DNA of 64,000 nucleotides from an uncultured Bacteroidales bacterium (GTDB taxonomy: Bacteria; Bacteroidota; Bacteroidia; Bacteroidales; Paludibacteraceae): assembly GCA_946616535.1 (NCBI GenBank), contig CAMOJA010000001.1:62001-126000 (forward strand), written 5' to 3'. Positions within the stretch are counted from its first letter, which is position 1, and each line of letters begins with the position of its first letter. The notes beneath the pieces are model-generated. The model saw nothing but the letters and a program-made list of their open reading frames with translations. It made no database searches and was not told where the DNA came from. This document shows positions 53,247-62,108 of the stretch, piece by piece. A program made the translations under genes and the position numbers.

Positions 53247-53274
53247 GATTTAGGATTTAAGATTTCAAATTTAT
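53240..53274 (+). repeat. Five 7-bp units bridging rfbD stop and the next start
   Basis: Four units of form GATTTNN (GA, AG, AA and CA endings) then AATTTAT. The first contains the rfbD TGA stop; the last two bases belong to the ATG of the DUF2461 gene, so the array forms the whole junction. Confidence 0.88.
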
Positions 53275-53983
53275 GAAAGAGGTTCTGGATTTTTTGACAG
53301 CGTTGTCGGTGCATAATAACCGGGAGTGGTTTGCTGAGAACAAAGAGTGGTACAAACGGTGCCACGCGCGCTTCAACGAGGTATGCGCGGAGTATATCCG
53401 TCAACTTGCGATGATAGAACCGGAGTTGGCTATCCTGCAACCGAAGGACTGTATCTGGCGTATCTACCGCGATGTGCGGTTCTCGAAGAACAAAAAACCG
53501 TACAAAGAGTGGATGGGATGCTTCCCGGCGAAAGGTGTACCCGGTCAGCCGAAGACGTGGGGAAGAAAATCGATGCGCGGTGGTTATTACATGCATATCC
53601 AGCCCGGGCAATGTATGTTTACCGGAGGTATATGGGAGCCGAGCAAGGAGTTATTGACTGCTTTGCGCAAGGAGGTTGAAGCGAACTACGAGGAAGTGGA
53701 AGAGATCATGGGAACCAAAGAGTGGCAACGCTATTTCGGGCAGGATTTTGACAGTTATTGGGGTGTGCTCAAGAAAGTGCCGGTAGGTTTTGATCCGGCG
53801 TTCAAGCATGCGGACTGGTTGAAACATAAGGACTATACGTTCAGTACGCCACTCACGGATGAGGAGGTGTGTTCGCCCGATTTCATCGACAAAATAATCG
53901 ATATCGCGAGGGCAGCCAAGCCGATGAATGACTTCCTCAATTATACGTTTGAGGAATACGGGGAGTTCCCGGATAGGTGCTAA
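53273..53983 (+). CDS. DUF2461 family protein (TIGR02453-like)
   Basis: A 236-residue cytoplasmic protein of unknown function. The family hallmarks are visible: FLTALSVHNNREWFAENKEWY at the N-terminus, RIYRDVRFSKNKKPYKEWMG, a GGYYMHIQPG strand and FTGGIWEPSKE. No catalytic residues are established for this family. It follows rfbD through the 7-bp array and is probably cotranscribed with it. Confidence 0.88.
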   Translation: MKEVLDFLTALSVHNNREWFAENKEWYKRCHARFNEVCAEYIRQLAMIEPELAILQPKDCIWRIYRDVRFSKNKKPYKEWMGCFPAKGVPGQPKTWGRKSMRGGYYMHIQPGQCMFTGGIWEPSKELLTALRKEVEANYEEVEEIMGTKEWQRYFGQDFDSYWGVLKKVPVGFDPAFKHADWLKHKDYTFSTPLTDEEVCSPDFIDKIIDIARAAKPMNDFLNYTFEEYGEFPDRC

Positions 53984-54029
53984 CCCGACGGCCTGATAGT
54001 TCTTAGCCACAAGGGCACGATTTAGCAAA

Positions 54030-54101
54030 GACTTGCTAGTTCAATGGATAGAACGGGGCTCTCCTAAAGCTCAAATCCGAGTTCGATTCTCGGGCGAGTC
54101 A
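54030..54101 (+). tRNA. tRNA-Arg (anticodon CCU)
   Basis: A 72-nt cloverleaf: acceptor GACTTGC/GCGAGTC, D-stem GTTC/GAAC, anticodon loop CTCCTAA (CCU), T-arm CCGAG/CTCGG around TTCGATT, discriminator A, CCA not encoded. No local consensus promoter is seen upstream, so it may be read through from the rfbC-rfbD unit. The OmpA gene begins 31 bp later. Confidence 0.93.
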
Positions 54102-54132
54102 CAACAATAAACGATTGAAAAAACACAATACT

Positions 54133-55698
54133 ATGAAACACAAATGGCTTATTCTCGCAGCGCTGAGTATTCCGTTGGCGCTGAGTGCCCAAAGCGACAC
54201 TACCCGGATTTTCCGTTCCGCGATATCTCCGGGAATGACAGAAATGCACGAACGTAGTTTTGAAATGGAGGATACGCCGGAGTTACAGAAGACTCCGGAC
54301 AGTTTGACTCGTGTTCAGACGACCACTATCTATCACTACACGGACACCTTGACTCTGTTGATCGCTTCGCAGGACAGCGTAGCGAAGCAGCGTGAAGAAG
54401 TGACCTATGCAGACTCGACCAGTCGCAAAGGTCATTACATCGAGGCATATGTAGGCTTGGGATACGGTTCCTTAGGTTATTCTTTAGCCGGTACAGAGAA
54501 CAGGACGATTGGTTCATTCAGTGGTTTGCTGCAGATACAGTACGCCTATTTCTTCCATGAGAACTGGGGTGTGGGAGCCGGATTATGGTTTACAAATTAC
54601 ACATCACATGCTCGTTTGGGCGGAGCCTATTCATGGTTGGACCAAACGGATACAGACCTGGAGCAGCATTATGACCATCATTCGACCGTCAATCGTTGGA
54701 ATGAGCGCCAGACGATCCATAATATAGGTGTTCCTATCTCGCTGCAGTTCCAATACAAAAAGGAGGACTGGAAAGCGCGTATCTTTGCTGATTTAGGTAT
54801 TGCTCCGGCGTTCTCTGTAATGAAGAAATACAAAGTGCTGCAAGGCGAAGTGGCGCATGAGGGATACTACCCCGCATGGAACTTATGGTTGCGCGACATG
54901 CATGAGTTTGGTGTGAAGAACTATGCTTATCAGGGGAAGTTGGATGTTCGTCCGCAAGTGGCTTTATTTATGGACCTGGGTGCCTTACTTCCGTTGACGG
55001 ATCAAATTGATTTGTTCTTAGGCGGTCATTTTAATATCGCGTTGAATGATGCAAACAAATCGACGAAGCATCCGTTGGGTTGGAAGGACGACACCTTTAC
55101 TTTTATGGACGAATACACGGGTGCGTACTCGCTGGATGCAGCAGGGAAGTCGCATCCTTGGGAAGTAGGCGTGAAGGTAGGTATTCACTGGCATCATATT
55201 GCTGCGCCGAAGCATAAAACCATCGATTACTTCGACTATTTCACTCGTAGGGATACGACGGTTCAGTTAATTGCCCGCAATGATACGAGTATCGTGAGTC
55301 GGGTAGATACGCTCACTCGTGCACACATCGCCAAAGCGGCTGAGGAAGTGGAGAAATTCAATAAGATCTACTTCGATTTCGATAGTTACAAGTTAAGCGA
55401 AGAGGCTCAGAACTACCTGGCATCGATTGTAGGTGTGCTGAACAAAGTGCCGGATGCGAAGATTGCGATTGACGGTCACGCGTCGGAGGAAGGTCAACGG
55501 CGTCATAACGAGAAACTGGCATATAACCGCGCGAAAGCGGTCGCCAAGTTCCTTGTCAGTCAAGGCATAGACAAAGAGCGTGTGATTGTAATCGGGCATG
55601 GTTCATTAGTTCCGAACGAGGAGAATGTCAACCACGAGTTGCCGTTGGATCGCCGTGTAGAAGTAAAAGTAGTTCAGAAACAAAGTGATATTGAATAA
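54133..55698 (+). CDS. OmpA-family outer-membrane barrel protein
   Basis: A 521-residue protein. Signal peptide MKHKWLILAALSIPLALSAQ; an N-terminal periplasmic stretch; a barrel (about residues 95-360, with IEAYVGLGYGSLGYSL and NWGVGAGLWFTNYT); and an OmpA domain (about 410-515) with IYFDFDSYKLSEEA, IAIDGHASEEGQRRHNEKLAYNRA and LDRRVEVKVV. It was started at 54133 instead of the in-frame TTG at 54115, which lacks a signal-peptide N-terminus. The next gene, a 1526-aa cargo protein, follows after 12 bp with AAGGAGG, so this is another cargo-barrel pair, here with the barrel first. Confidence 0.88.
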   Translation: MKHKWLILAALSIPLALSAQSDTTRIFRSAISPGMTEMHERSFEMEDTPELQKTPDSLTRVQTTTIYHYTDTLTLLIASQDSVAKQREEVTYADSTSRKGHYIEAYVGLGYGSLGYSLAGTENRTIGSFSGLLQIQYAYFFHENWGVGAGLWFTNYTSHARLGGAYSWLDQTDTDLEQHYDHHSTVNRWNERQTIHNIGVPISLQFQYKKEDWKARIFADLGIAPAFSVMKKYKVLQGEVAHEGYYPAWNLWLRDMHEFGVKNYAYQGKLDVRPQVALFMDLGALLPLTDQIDLFLGGHFNIALNDANKSTKHPLGWKDDTFTFMDEYTGAYSLDAAGKSHPWEVGVKVGIHWHHIAAPKHKTIDYFDYFTRRDTTVQLIARNDTSIVSRVDTLTRAHIAKAAEEVEKFNKIYFDFDSYKLSEEAQNYLASIVGVLNKVPDAKIAIDGHASEEGQRRHNEKLAYNRAKAVAKFLVSQGIDKERVIVIGHGSLVPNEENVNHELPLDRRVEVKVVQKQSDIE

Positions 55699-55710
55699 GG
55701 AGGCAAAGAT

Positions 55711-58700
55711 ATGAAAAACGAAGTTAATCGTGCCTTTATGGCAAAGACAACACGAATATATATATTGTTAGTTACCTTACTGGCTGCCACAAGTATGCAG
55801 GCACGCATCTTTGACAAAGGCGAACGCTTGTATATCAACATGGAGGCGCAAAGCGTGAAAGATGCAGGTGGAGACTTACAGTACGGCTGGTACGCCACCA
55901 TGAATAATTATAACTACGCCTATTTCTTCAAAGGCAGCCAGAATGCATGGAGCACCCAGGTAAAGCAATATCAGGGGTCTGTGTGGTACGTAGAGGCACC
56001 CGCCGGCGACTGGGAGTATGTGATCCTGACGCGTCACTCCTCCGCGAACCCGAGTTGGGGAACAGTAACCCGTCAAACGGGAGATATATGGTTCTACTAC
56101 ATGGATGGCAGCACGAAGAAGATGCGCGAGCAGAACTACATCCAGAATTTCTATTATAACGACGGCGGAGACAAAAACGGCGCCAACTGGGAATATGTAG
56201 CCCCTGCTCCTTCGGGAAGTCCGGCCACATGGGAGTATGAGGACGAGCAGATTTGTAAGGAAGCTGCGGGCACACAGTATATCCTGCAAGCCAAGAACTA
56301 CGACTACGACAACACCTATTGCCACTCATGGTTCAAATATGAGAACAACACCTGGAAACGTCTGGACCAAAGCGAATGGTACACCAGCGAGGATAGGGAA
56401 CATATCGCCCTGCCCGTGACCTTAGGCGGAGTCAATTCCGATGTCTATTATTTCCTACAGGCCAGTCGTCCTTCCATGTGTCGATTGATACGTGTCCGTA
56501 TTAATCAGGATTGCTCGGAAGGAGCATCGGGCGCATGTAAGATCACTTCGTTTGTTGCTGTAGCGGCAGATGCTAATGTAACTGACAGGACCAGTGCGGT
56601 GAACGGCGTAGTTGCTTTTGACGACAAGAAGAATGCCGGAAAACTGCAAATATGGTGTCCTGATGTGGATACATTGATTATTGAGAATGCAGATATCGAG
56701 ACTCCGCAGACCTTCCGTCTGAAAGGTTTGGATGCTTCGTCCAAGAAGACCTATACGCTTTATGCCAAGTTCCTTGAAGGCAGCGGATGCGAGGCATCCT
56801 GTCAGGTTACGGTAGAGCCGCCTGTTAAGAATCCCGAGACCCACACGACTACCGGGACTGAGGGCGATCAGAACCTCACCCGTTTCACCGAAGTGGATGT
56901 CAAACTGACGCCGGATAACCAGACTTCCACCTATTTCATGTGGACGAACTCTGCCAATAATGATACGATTATCGGTACTTCGTCGGATAATAGAAACATC
57001 ACTTTTGATGCACCTTCAGAGGCTACTACTATAACCTATTATTTCCTCGCCACCAATGATCCTCCTACGCCGGAAGGCAACCTCATCACCAATGGTACTT
57101 TTGAGACAAAAGATAACTTGGAGAGCAAGTATAATTACTGGGGAATGGGCGATGCGGTCAATAATTACTATGACTCGCATACGGGCGCATCCGGAGGTTA
57201 CGCTATTGTCAAAGATTCGTACACTTTCTATCACACCTATAATTCCGTGAAAGCGCACGAAGGAGAATATTTCGGACTCTTTGACTCCAAGGTCACTACG
57301 AATGTAGAGGATCAAGCGGCATGGATTGCCAAATCCGGCACGAATAATCCGAAACTGAAAGTGCAGAAAGGCGTAAGTTACCTCTTCTCTTTCTGGGTAG
57401 CAAATGTCAACGCTTTCTATCAGATGAATAACGGCGCGCGACTGCAGTTCCAGATCAGTTACAACGGAGGTTCTACATGGAGCGACTTAGGCGGAGAGAT
57501 CAACCTCGGCAATTATAAAGACAACCGCTGGCACGGATTGTCCTCTATCGCTACTCCTACCACCTCCAGTACGAATGTAGCACTACGTGTGATCAATAAG
57601 AACACCAGTAACAAAAATATCGGAAACGACTTTGCGCTCGATGATATCCGTTTCGAGGCAATCACCGCCAGTTCTTCCAATATCGCGGGATATGAGATTT
57701 TCCCTGTGAAATATATAGCATGTGCTATCCATAGTGCTACTTTCGCCCAGCGTCAACCCATAGGATGCGGGACAACGGTTGCGGATGTGGATTTCACCGT
57801 AAACTTCACCAATCCGCGCGGAGACCTCTATATCTATGAGGGTACTACCCTGCTGGCTAAGATTCCGCATAGCGAGATAGGCGATAATGCTACGTCGTAC
57901 ACAGGCGTACTGAAGGATCAGCCGGTTGATAATGCCGATCATACGCTCACCGTCTATTTTAACGATGGCGTGGTGAAGACCGATGCGCCTACCACCTATG
58001 TCTATAATGCGCGGGCTGTCCCTGCTATCTCCGTCAAATCAGTTACTTGGGGAGAAGTGGCATGCGACGCCGCTACTGTCACCCTCACAGCCGTCATCGC
58101 TTATACCAATCAGAACGGAACTTTGACAGCCAACGTGGATGGTGGTACGTCTGTTTCCGGTTCGTTCACTGCCGATAGCGATGACGAGAAAGAGGTGACG
58201 CTTGTCATCCCGGGAGTTGCCGCCGATGGATTAGGCAATCATAAGCTGAATGTCAATTTCTCGGGTTCGCACGGATGTCCGATTGCCGACTATACCCTGC
58301 CCGAAGCACCTATCACGCCGAGCGCCTTGAGCAAGAACTTTACTTTCTCCACTCCGGGATGTACCGATTTGACAACCACACTGACCTTTGATTTGGACTA
58401 TACCTATCAGCAAGGTACTTTGCATTATAGCATTGAAGGTTTGAGTGGAGACTCAACCCGCACTATCACCACCTCTAAGAGCGAGCAACATCTCACAAAA
58501 CTTGCTTTTGAAGGCATCCCGGCGGACGGCAACACACGCAAATTGCATGTGACGTTCGACGGACCGAATAGTTGTACGAAAGAGTATACCCTCCCGGCTT
58601 GTCCTTTCACTCCGGCTTTGCAGTCAGTGGTTGTGAGTGGCGTTCCGGAGGGACTGGCTTGTCACGGCACAAGTTATAACGCTACCGTAACCGTCACCAC

Positions 58701-60291
58701 TCCTTATCCGGCGGACGGGAAGAAAGTCACCTTGACTTACGAAGACGAAGGTACCGCCCGAAGCAAGGAACTGACTATATCCGGAAGCACTGCTTCTGCT
58801 ACCATTACCTTACACGATGCAGCCGGAACCAAAGTGATCAATGCTGCTTATGCAGATGCACCTACATGCACGTTCCCGTCTGATGCTTTTGATCTTCCGG
58901 GAGCACCAAGCATGGATATCAGGAATTTCAGTTACTCTACCCCCGGTTGTGACGATGAGACGACAACACTGACTTTTGATTTGGACTATACCTACCAGCA
59001 AGGCAATTTGACCTATCGTGTTGACGGGATGACCGCCAAGAGTCAGTCTATCACGGAGAAAGACAAGGGCGAGCAGCACCTGACAGGTCTTACTTTTGAA
59101 GGTATTCCGGCGGACGGCAAAGTGCATACGTTATATGTAGCCTTTGACGGACCGAATAGCTGCGATAGTACGCATACGCTGGATGTAGCGCCCTTCTCTC
59201 CGAAAATCACTTCCGTAGAGGTAGCGGTGGATCCTACTGCACTGGTGTGCGGGTCAAAAAATTACAACCTCACCGTGACAATCAAAACGCCGTACGACGC
59301 AACAGGCAAGAATATCGTTCTCTCGGGAGCTGCGGATGCTACCGTTACCGCCACCGGTATGCAGACTGTGGTACCGCTTACATTGGAAAATATCGGTGCT
59401 ACCGGACTGGTCATCGGCGCCAGGTATGAAGATGCAACAGCTTGTACGCCGGTGCCGTCTGATGCGTTCGATGCTGCACCCGCACCTGTATGCAATATCT
59501 GGCGGGAGACGATCTGCGAAGGCGAGAGTTATACCGACCATGGGTTTGATATCCATACGCCGGCAGTGGGCGAGTATGAATACGGCACACTCCATGACTC
59601 GCTCTATCTCTCCGTCAAAGAGAAACCAACCATCACCACGAGTGCAATCAACATGACGTGCGATGATGTGAAGATCGTCCGTGTTCCGTTCTCGGTTGTG
59701 AAAGGTCATCCCGATAACTTCGATGTCGAAATCTCCGGCGGTCATTATGCGGGTAGTCTGGATATTGTCGGCACAGACACCGCTTTTGTATTCACTCCGA
59801 CGGCATTGGAAGCCGGAGACTATTCTGCTACTATCACTACAAGCGAAGGCGGGCTTTGCGAGAGCACCAACACGGTCTCTTTCACCATCGCTATCTCGGG
59901 TCAGATGTACAGCAAATGGACGGATGTGCTCTTTATCGGCAATAAAGAAGGTCAGTACACCGGTTACCAGTGGTTCGCAGACGGCGCAGCCATGGGCGGA
60001 GAGACCTTACAGTATCTCTATGACCCGAATGGATTGAGCGGCACCGCGATTCTGTATCATTGCCGCCTGACGACCACGGACGGAAAGACGCTGTACACCT
60101 GTCCGCAGACCTTCGATGAGGTGACACCGAGTCGTACCGTGACGACCACGCCGGCACAGGTGAAATCCACAACGATGTATGACACCATGGGTCGTGTTAT
60201 CAAGGGCACGCCGCACAAAGGCATCTACATCGTATCGGAGGAATTGGAGAACGGCGAGATCCGTACACGCAAAATAACGATCTATGAGTAA
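55711..60291 (+). CDS. Giant secreted T9SS cargo protein with internal repeats (1526 aa)
   Basis: The start at 55711 has AAGGAGG 7 bp upstream. The signal peptide is near residues 10-30 (ending TSMQA). Residues about 35-170 form an unrecognised Trp/Tyr-rich domain; about 450-650 is a carbohydrate-binding-like jelly roll (NLITNGTFE, FALDDIRFE); several beta-sandwich modules follow, including two 195-199-residue repeats (residues about 863-1254) with STPGC, FDLDYTYQQG and FDGPNSC. A cysteine module and a short sorting domain (MYDTMGRVI, HKGIYIVSEE, TRKITIYE) end it. It probably reaches the surface by T9SS; the ligand is unknown. It overlaps the RNase H gene by 8 bp. Confidence 0.82.
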   Translation: MKNEVNRAFMAKTTRIYILLVTLLAATSMQARIFDKGERLYINMEAQSVKDAGGDLQYGWYATMNNYNYAYFFKGSQNAWSTQVKQYQGSVWYVEAPAGDWEYVILTRHSSANPSWGTVTRQTGDIWFYYMDGSTKKMREQNYIQNFYYNDGGDKNGANWEYVAPAPSGSPATWEYEDEQICKEAAGTQYILQAKNYDYDNTYCHSWFKYENNTWKRLDQSEWYTSEDREHIALPVTLGGVNSDVYYFLQASRPSMCRLIRVRINQDCSEGASGACKITSFVAVAADANVTDRTSAVNGVVAFDDKKNAGKLQIWCPDVDTLIIENADIETPQTFRLKGLDASSKKTYTLYAKFLEGSGCEASCQVTVEPPVKNPETHTTTGTEGDQNLTRFTEVDVKLTPDNQTSTYFMWTNSANNDTIIGTSSDNRNITFDAPSEATTITYYFLATNDPPTPEGNLITNGTFETKDNLESKYNYWGMGDAVNNYYDSHTGASGGYAIVKDSYTFYHTYNSVKAHEGEYFGLFDSKVTTNVEDQAAWIAKSGTNNPKLKVQKGVSYLFSFWVANVNAFYQMNNGARLQFQISYNGGSTWSDLGGEINLGNYKDNRWHGLSSIATPTTSSTNVALRVINKNTSNKNIGNDFALDDIRFEAITASSSNIAGYEIFPVKYIACAIHSATFAQRQPIGCGTTVADVDFTVNFTNPRGDLYIYEGTTLLAKIPHSEIGDNATSYTGVLKDQPVDNADHTLTVYFNDGVVKTDAPTTYVYNARAVPAISVKSVTWGEVACDAATVTLTAVIAYTNQNGTLTANVDGGTSVSGSFTADSDDEKEVTLVIPGVAADGLGNHKLNVNFSGSHGCPIADYTLPEAPITPSALSKNFTFSTPGCTDLTTTLTFDLDYTYQQGTLHYSIEGLSGDSTRTITTSKSEQHLTKLAFEGIPADGNTRKLHVTFDGPNSCTKEYTLPACPFTPALQSVVVSGVPEGLACHGTSYNATVTVTTPYPADGKKVTLTYEDEGTARSKELTISGSTASATITLHDAAGTKVINAAYADAPTCTFPSDAFDLPGAPSMDIRNFSYSTPGCDDETTTLTFDLDYTYQQGNLTYRVDGMTAKSQSITEKDKGEQHLTGLTFEGIPADGKVHTLYVAFDGPNSCDSTHTLDVAPFSPKITSVEVAVDPTALVCGSKNYNLTVTIKTPYDATGKNIVLSGAADATVTATGMQTVVPLTLENIGATGLVIGARYEDATACTPVPSDAFDAAPAPVCNIWRETICEGESYTDHGFDIHTPAVGEYEYGTLHDSLYLSVKEKPTITTSAINMTCDDVKIVRVPFSVVKGHPDNFDVEISGGHYAGSLDIVGTDTAFVFTPTALEAGDYSATITTSEGGLCESTNTVSFTIAISGQMYSKWTDVLFIGNKEGQYTGYQWFADGAAMGGETLQYLYDPNGLSGTAILYHCRLTTTDGKTLYTCPQTFDEVTPSRTVTTTPAQVKSTTMYDTMGRVIKGTPHKGIYIVSEELENGEIRTRKITIYE
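58297..59472 (+). repeat. Two-copy 0.6-kb coding repeat
   Basis: 58297-58893 (199 codons) and 58894-59472 (193 codons) encode homologous two-module units. The stretch encoding FDLDYTYQQG is nearly identical at DNA level; the rest has diverged. Confidence 0.8.
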
Positions 60292-60697
60292 ACCAATTTT
60301 ACCGGCCCTGGCCGTTGATGCAGCCTGTAGCGGCAATCCCGGCGTGATGGAATTTCGCGGGGTGATTGCCGATACGGGTACGGAGGTATTCCATCGTGGT
60401 CCATTCCCGGAAGGAACGAATAACATAGGCGAGTTCCTGGCGTTAGTGCTGGGACTTGCCTATATCAAGAAGTATAACCTCAATTGGGTGATTTATACAG
60501 ATAGCGTCACGGCGCTCGCTTGGTTGCGTCAGAAACGCTGCAAGACGAAGATCGAATGGAACGCCAAGAATCAGGATCTGTTTCATATGGTTCGCAAGGC
60601 GGAGATGTGGCTGCATGACAACACATGGACGACGCCGATATATAAATGGGACACAAAAGCGTGGGGTGAGATTCCGGCGGACTTTGGAAGGAAATAA
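60284..60697 (+). CDS. Ribonuclease HI family protein
   Basis: A 137-residue RNase H-fold protein that would cleave RNA in RNA-DNA hybrids. The four acidic catalytic positions can be placed at D12 (AVDAACSGNPG), E50 (NNIGEFLAL), D73 (IYTDSVTALAW) and D133 (EIPADFGRK). It lacks the basic protrusion of E. coli RNase HI and the N-terminal hybrid-binding domain seen in many Bacteroides versions. It overlaps the end of the 1526-aa gene by 8 bp, an odd location for a housekeeping enzyme, and would depend on that transcript. Confidence 0.85.
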   Translation: MSKPILPALAVDAACSGNPGVMEFRGVIADTGTEVFHRGPFPEGTNNIGEFLALVLGLAYIKKYNLNWVIYTDSVTALAWLRQKRCKTKIEWNAKNQDLFHMVRKAEMWLHDNTWTTPIYKWDTKAWGEIPADFGRK

Positions 60698-60698
60698 A

Positions 60699-60730
60699 GG
60701 ATTAATGGGTTAGCGGATTAGTGGATGAGG
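60699..60730 (+). repeat. Four imperfect 8-bp units
   Basis: Units of form GGRTTANN (GGATTAAT, GGGTTAGC, GGATTAGT, GGATGAGG) starting 1 bp after the RNase H stop codon. The 211-bp gap then holds the gapA promoter and leader. Confidence 0.7.
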
Positions 60731-60781
60731 GGTTTTTTGTAAAAAAAAGATAGCAAAATAAAGATTTTTTGACGATTTATT

Positions 60782-60811
60782 TTTGTATATCAAAAAAAAA
60801 CACTACCTTTG
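60782..60811 (+). promoter_or_regulatory. Promoter of gapA
   Basis: TTTG, 18 bases with nine A, then TACCTTTG. The -7 box is the left arm of ACCTTTGCAGCCGCAAAGGT (60805-60824), identical to the palindrome at 47561-47580. A leader of about 90 nt follows. Confidence 0.8.
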
Positions 60812-60908
60812 CAGCCGCAAAGGTTGAGGGGTACGGCTCCAGAACCGCCCTTGAGGAAAAAACAACAAACAATTATTGTACAATAACTAATAAATTTTTT
60901 TCACAATT

Positions 60909-61976
60909 ATGACAAAAGTAGCAATTAACGGCTTTGGCCGTATTGGTCGTCTGGCTTTCCGTCAGATGTTCGAAGCTGAGGGTTATGAGGTAGTTGCGAT
61001 CAACGACTTGACCAGCCCGAAGATGTTGGCTCACCTTCTGAAGTACGACACCGCTCAGGGTGGTTTCGCAGGCAAGTTCGGTGAGTGCAAGCACACTGTA
61101 GCTTACAAAGACGCTGTTCTCGCTGAGGATGGTAAGACCGTCGTTACTCCGGGTTCGATCACTGTGGACGGCAAGGAGATCACTATCTACGCTAAGCCGA
61201 ACGCAGCTGAGCTGCCTTGGGGTGAGCTGGGTATCGATGTAGTATTGGAGTGCACCGGTTTCTATACCAGCAAGGCAAAAGCTGAGGCTCATATCCAGGC
61301 AGGTGCAAAGAAAGTTGTTATCTCCGCTCCTGCAGGTAACGATCTTCCGACCATCGTTTACAATGTAAACCACAAGACTCTGACTCCGGCTGATAAAGTT
61401 ATCTCCGCTGCTTCTTGTACGACCAACTGTCTCGCTCCGATGGCAGCTGCTCTGCACAAATACGCTCCGATCCAGAGCGGTATCATGTCGACGATCCACG
61501 CTTATACGGGTGACCAGATGATTCTGGACGGTCCGCAACGTAAGGGTGATCTGCGTCGTAGCCGTGCAGGTGCTCAGAACATCGTTCCGAACAGCACCGG
61601 TGCTGCTAAGGCTATCGGTCTCGTTATTCCGGAGCTGAACGGTAAGTTGATCGGTAGCGCACAGCGTGTTCCGACTCCGACCGGTTCTACCACTATCCTG
61701 GTTGCAGTTGTTAAGGGTAAAGACATCACGAAAGAGGGTATCAACGCAGCTATGAAGGCTGCTCAGACCGAGAGCTTCGGTTATACCGAGGATGAGATCG
61801 TTTCGAGCGATGTTATCGGTATGAAGTTCGGTTCGCTCTTCGATGCTACCCAGACGATGGTTGCCAAGATCGACGAGGATACCTATCAGGTACAGGTTGT
61901 TAGCTGGTACGACAACGAGAACAGCTACACCAGCCAGATGGTACGTACGATTAAATATCTCGCTGAACTCAAGTAA
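60909..61976 (+). CDS. gapA: Glyceraldehyde-3-phosphate dehydrogenase, type I
   Basis: A 355-residue glycolytic enzyme that oxidises glyceraldehyde-3-phosphate with NAD+. The NAD-binding INGFGRIGR is at residues 6-14, catalytic Cys at about residue 170 in [12 protein letters not shown], and [12 protein letters not shown] near the end. It is 15-20 residues longer than most members, with the extra length in the [15 protein letters not shown] region. Codon use (strong preference for CTG, GGT, AAC, CGT) differs from neighbours, as expected for high expression. It has its own promoter and terminator. Confidence 0.97.
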   Translation: MTKVAINGFGRIGRLAFRQMFEAEGYEVVAINDLTSPKMLAHLLKYDTAQGGFAGKFGECKHTVAYKDAVLAEDGKTVVTPGSITVDGKEITIYAKPNAAELPWGELGIDVVLECTGFYTSKAKAEAHIQAGAKKVVISAPAGNDLPTIVYNVNHKTLTPADKVISAASCTTNCLAPMAAALHKYAPIQSGIMSTIHAYTGDQMILDGPQRKGDLRRSRAGAQNIVPNSTGAAKAIGLVIPELNGKLIGSAQRVPTPTGSTTILVAVVKGKDITKEGINAAMKAAQTESFGYTEDEIVSSDVIGMKFGSLFDATQTMVAKIDEDTYQVQVVSWYDNENSYTSQMVRTIKYLAELK

Positions 61977-62013
61977 GCGGAGAGCCTCCGAGTTACATCG
62001 GGGACCCCAAACA

Positions 62014-62046
62014 AAAAAACAGACGTCCGGCGGGCGTCTGTTTTTT
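62014..62046 (+). terminator. Terminator of gapA
   Basis: AAAAAACAGACGTCC pairs with GGGCGTCTGTTTTTT around a 3-nt loop, 37 bp after the stop; strong stem and T-tract. Confidence 0.95.
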
Positions 62047-62070
62047 GTTGTGCGTGCATGCGCGCATGTA

Positions 62071-62108
62071 CTTAATAAGGAGTGGAGGCCTTAATAAGGA
62101 GTGGAGGC
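62071..62108. repeat. 19-bp tandem duplication at the end of a gene
   Basis: CTTAATAAGGAGTGGAGGC occurs twice exactly. The copy at 62090-62108 carries the stop codon of the heavy-metal-associated protein; the other lies just beyond it. Confidence 0.93.

Noticed and set aside
60873..61538. A 221-codon minus-strand frame opposite gapA
   Set aside because: It is antisense to a highly conserved, codon-biased gene and shows no recognisable protein features.
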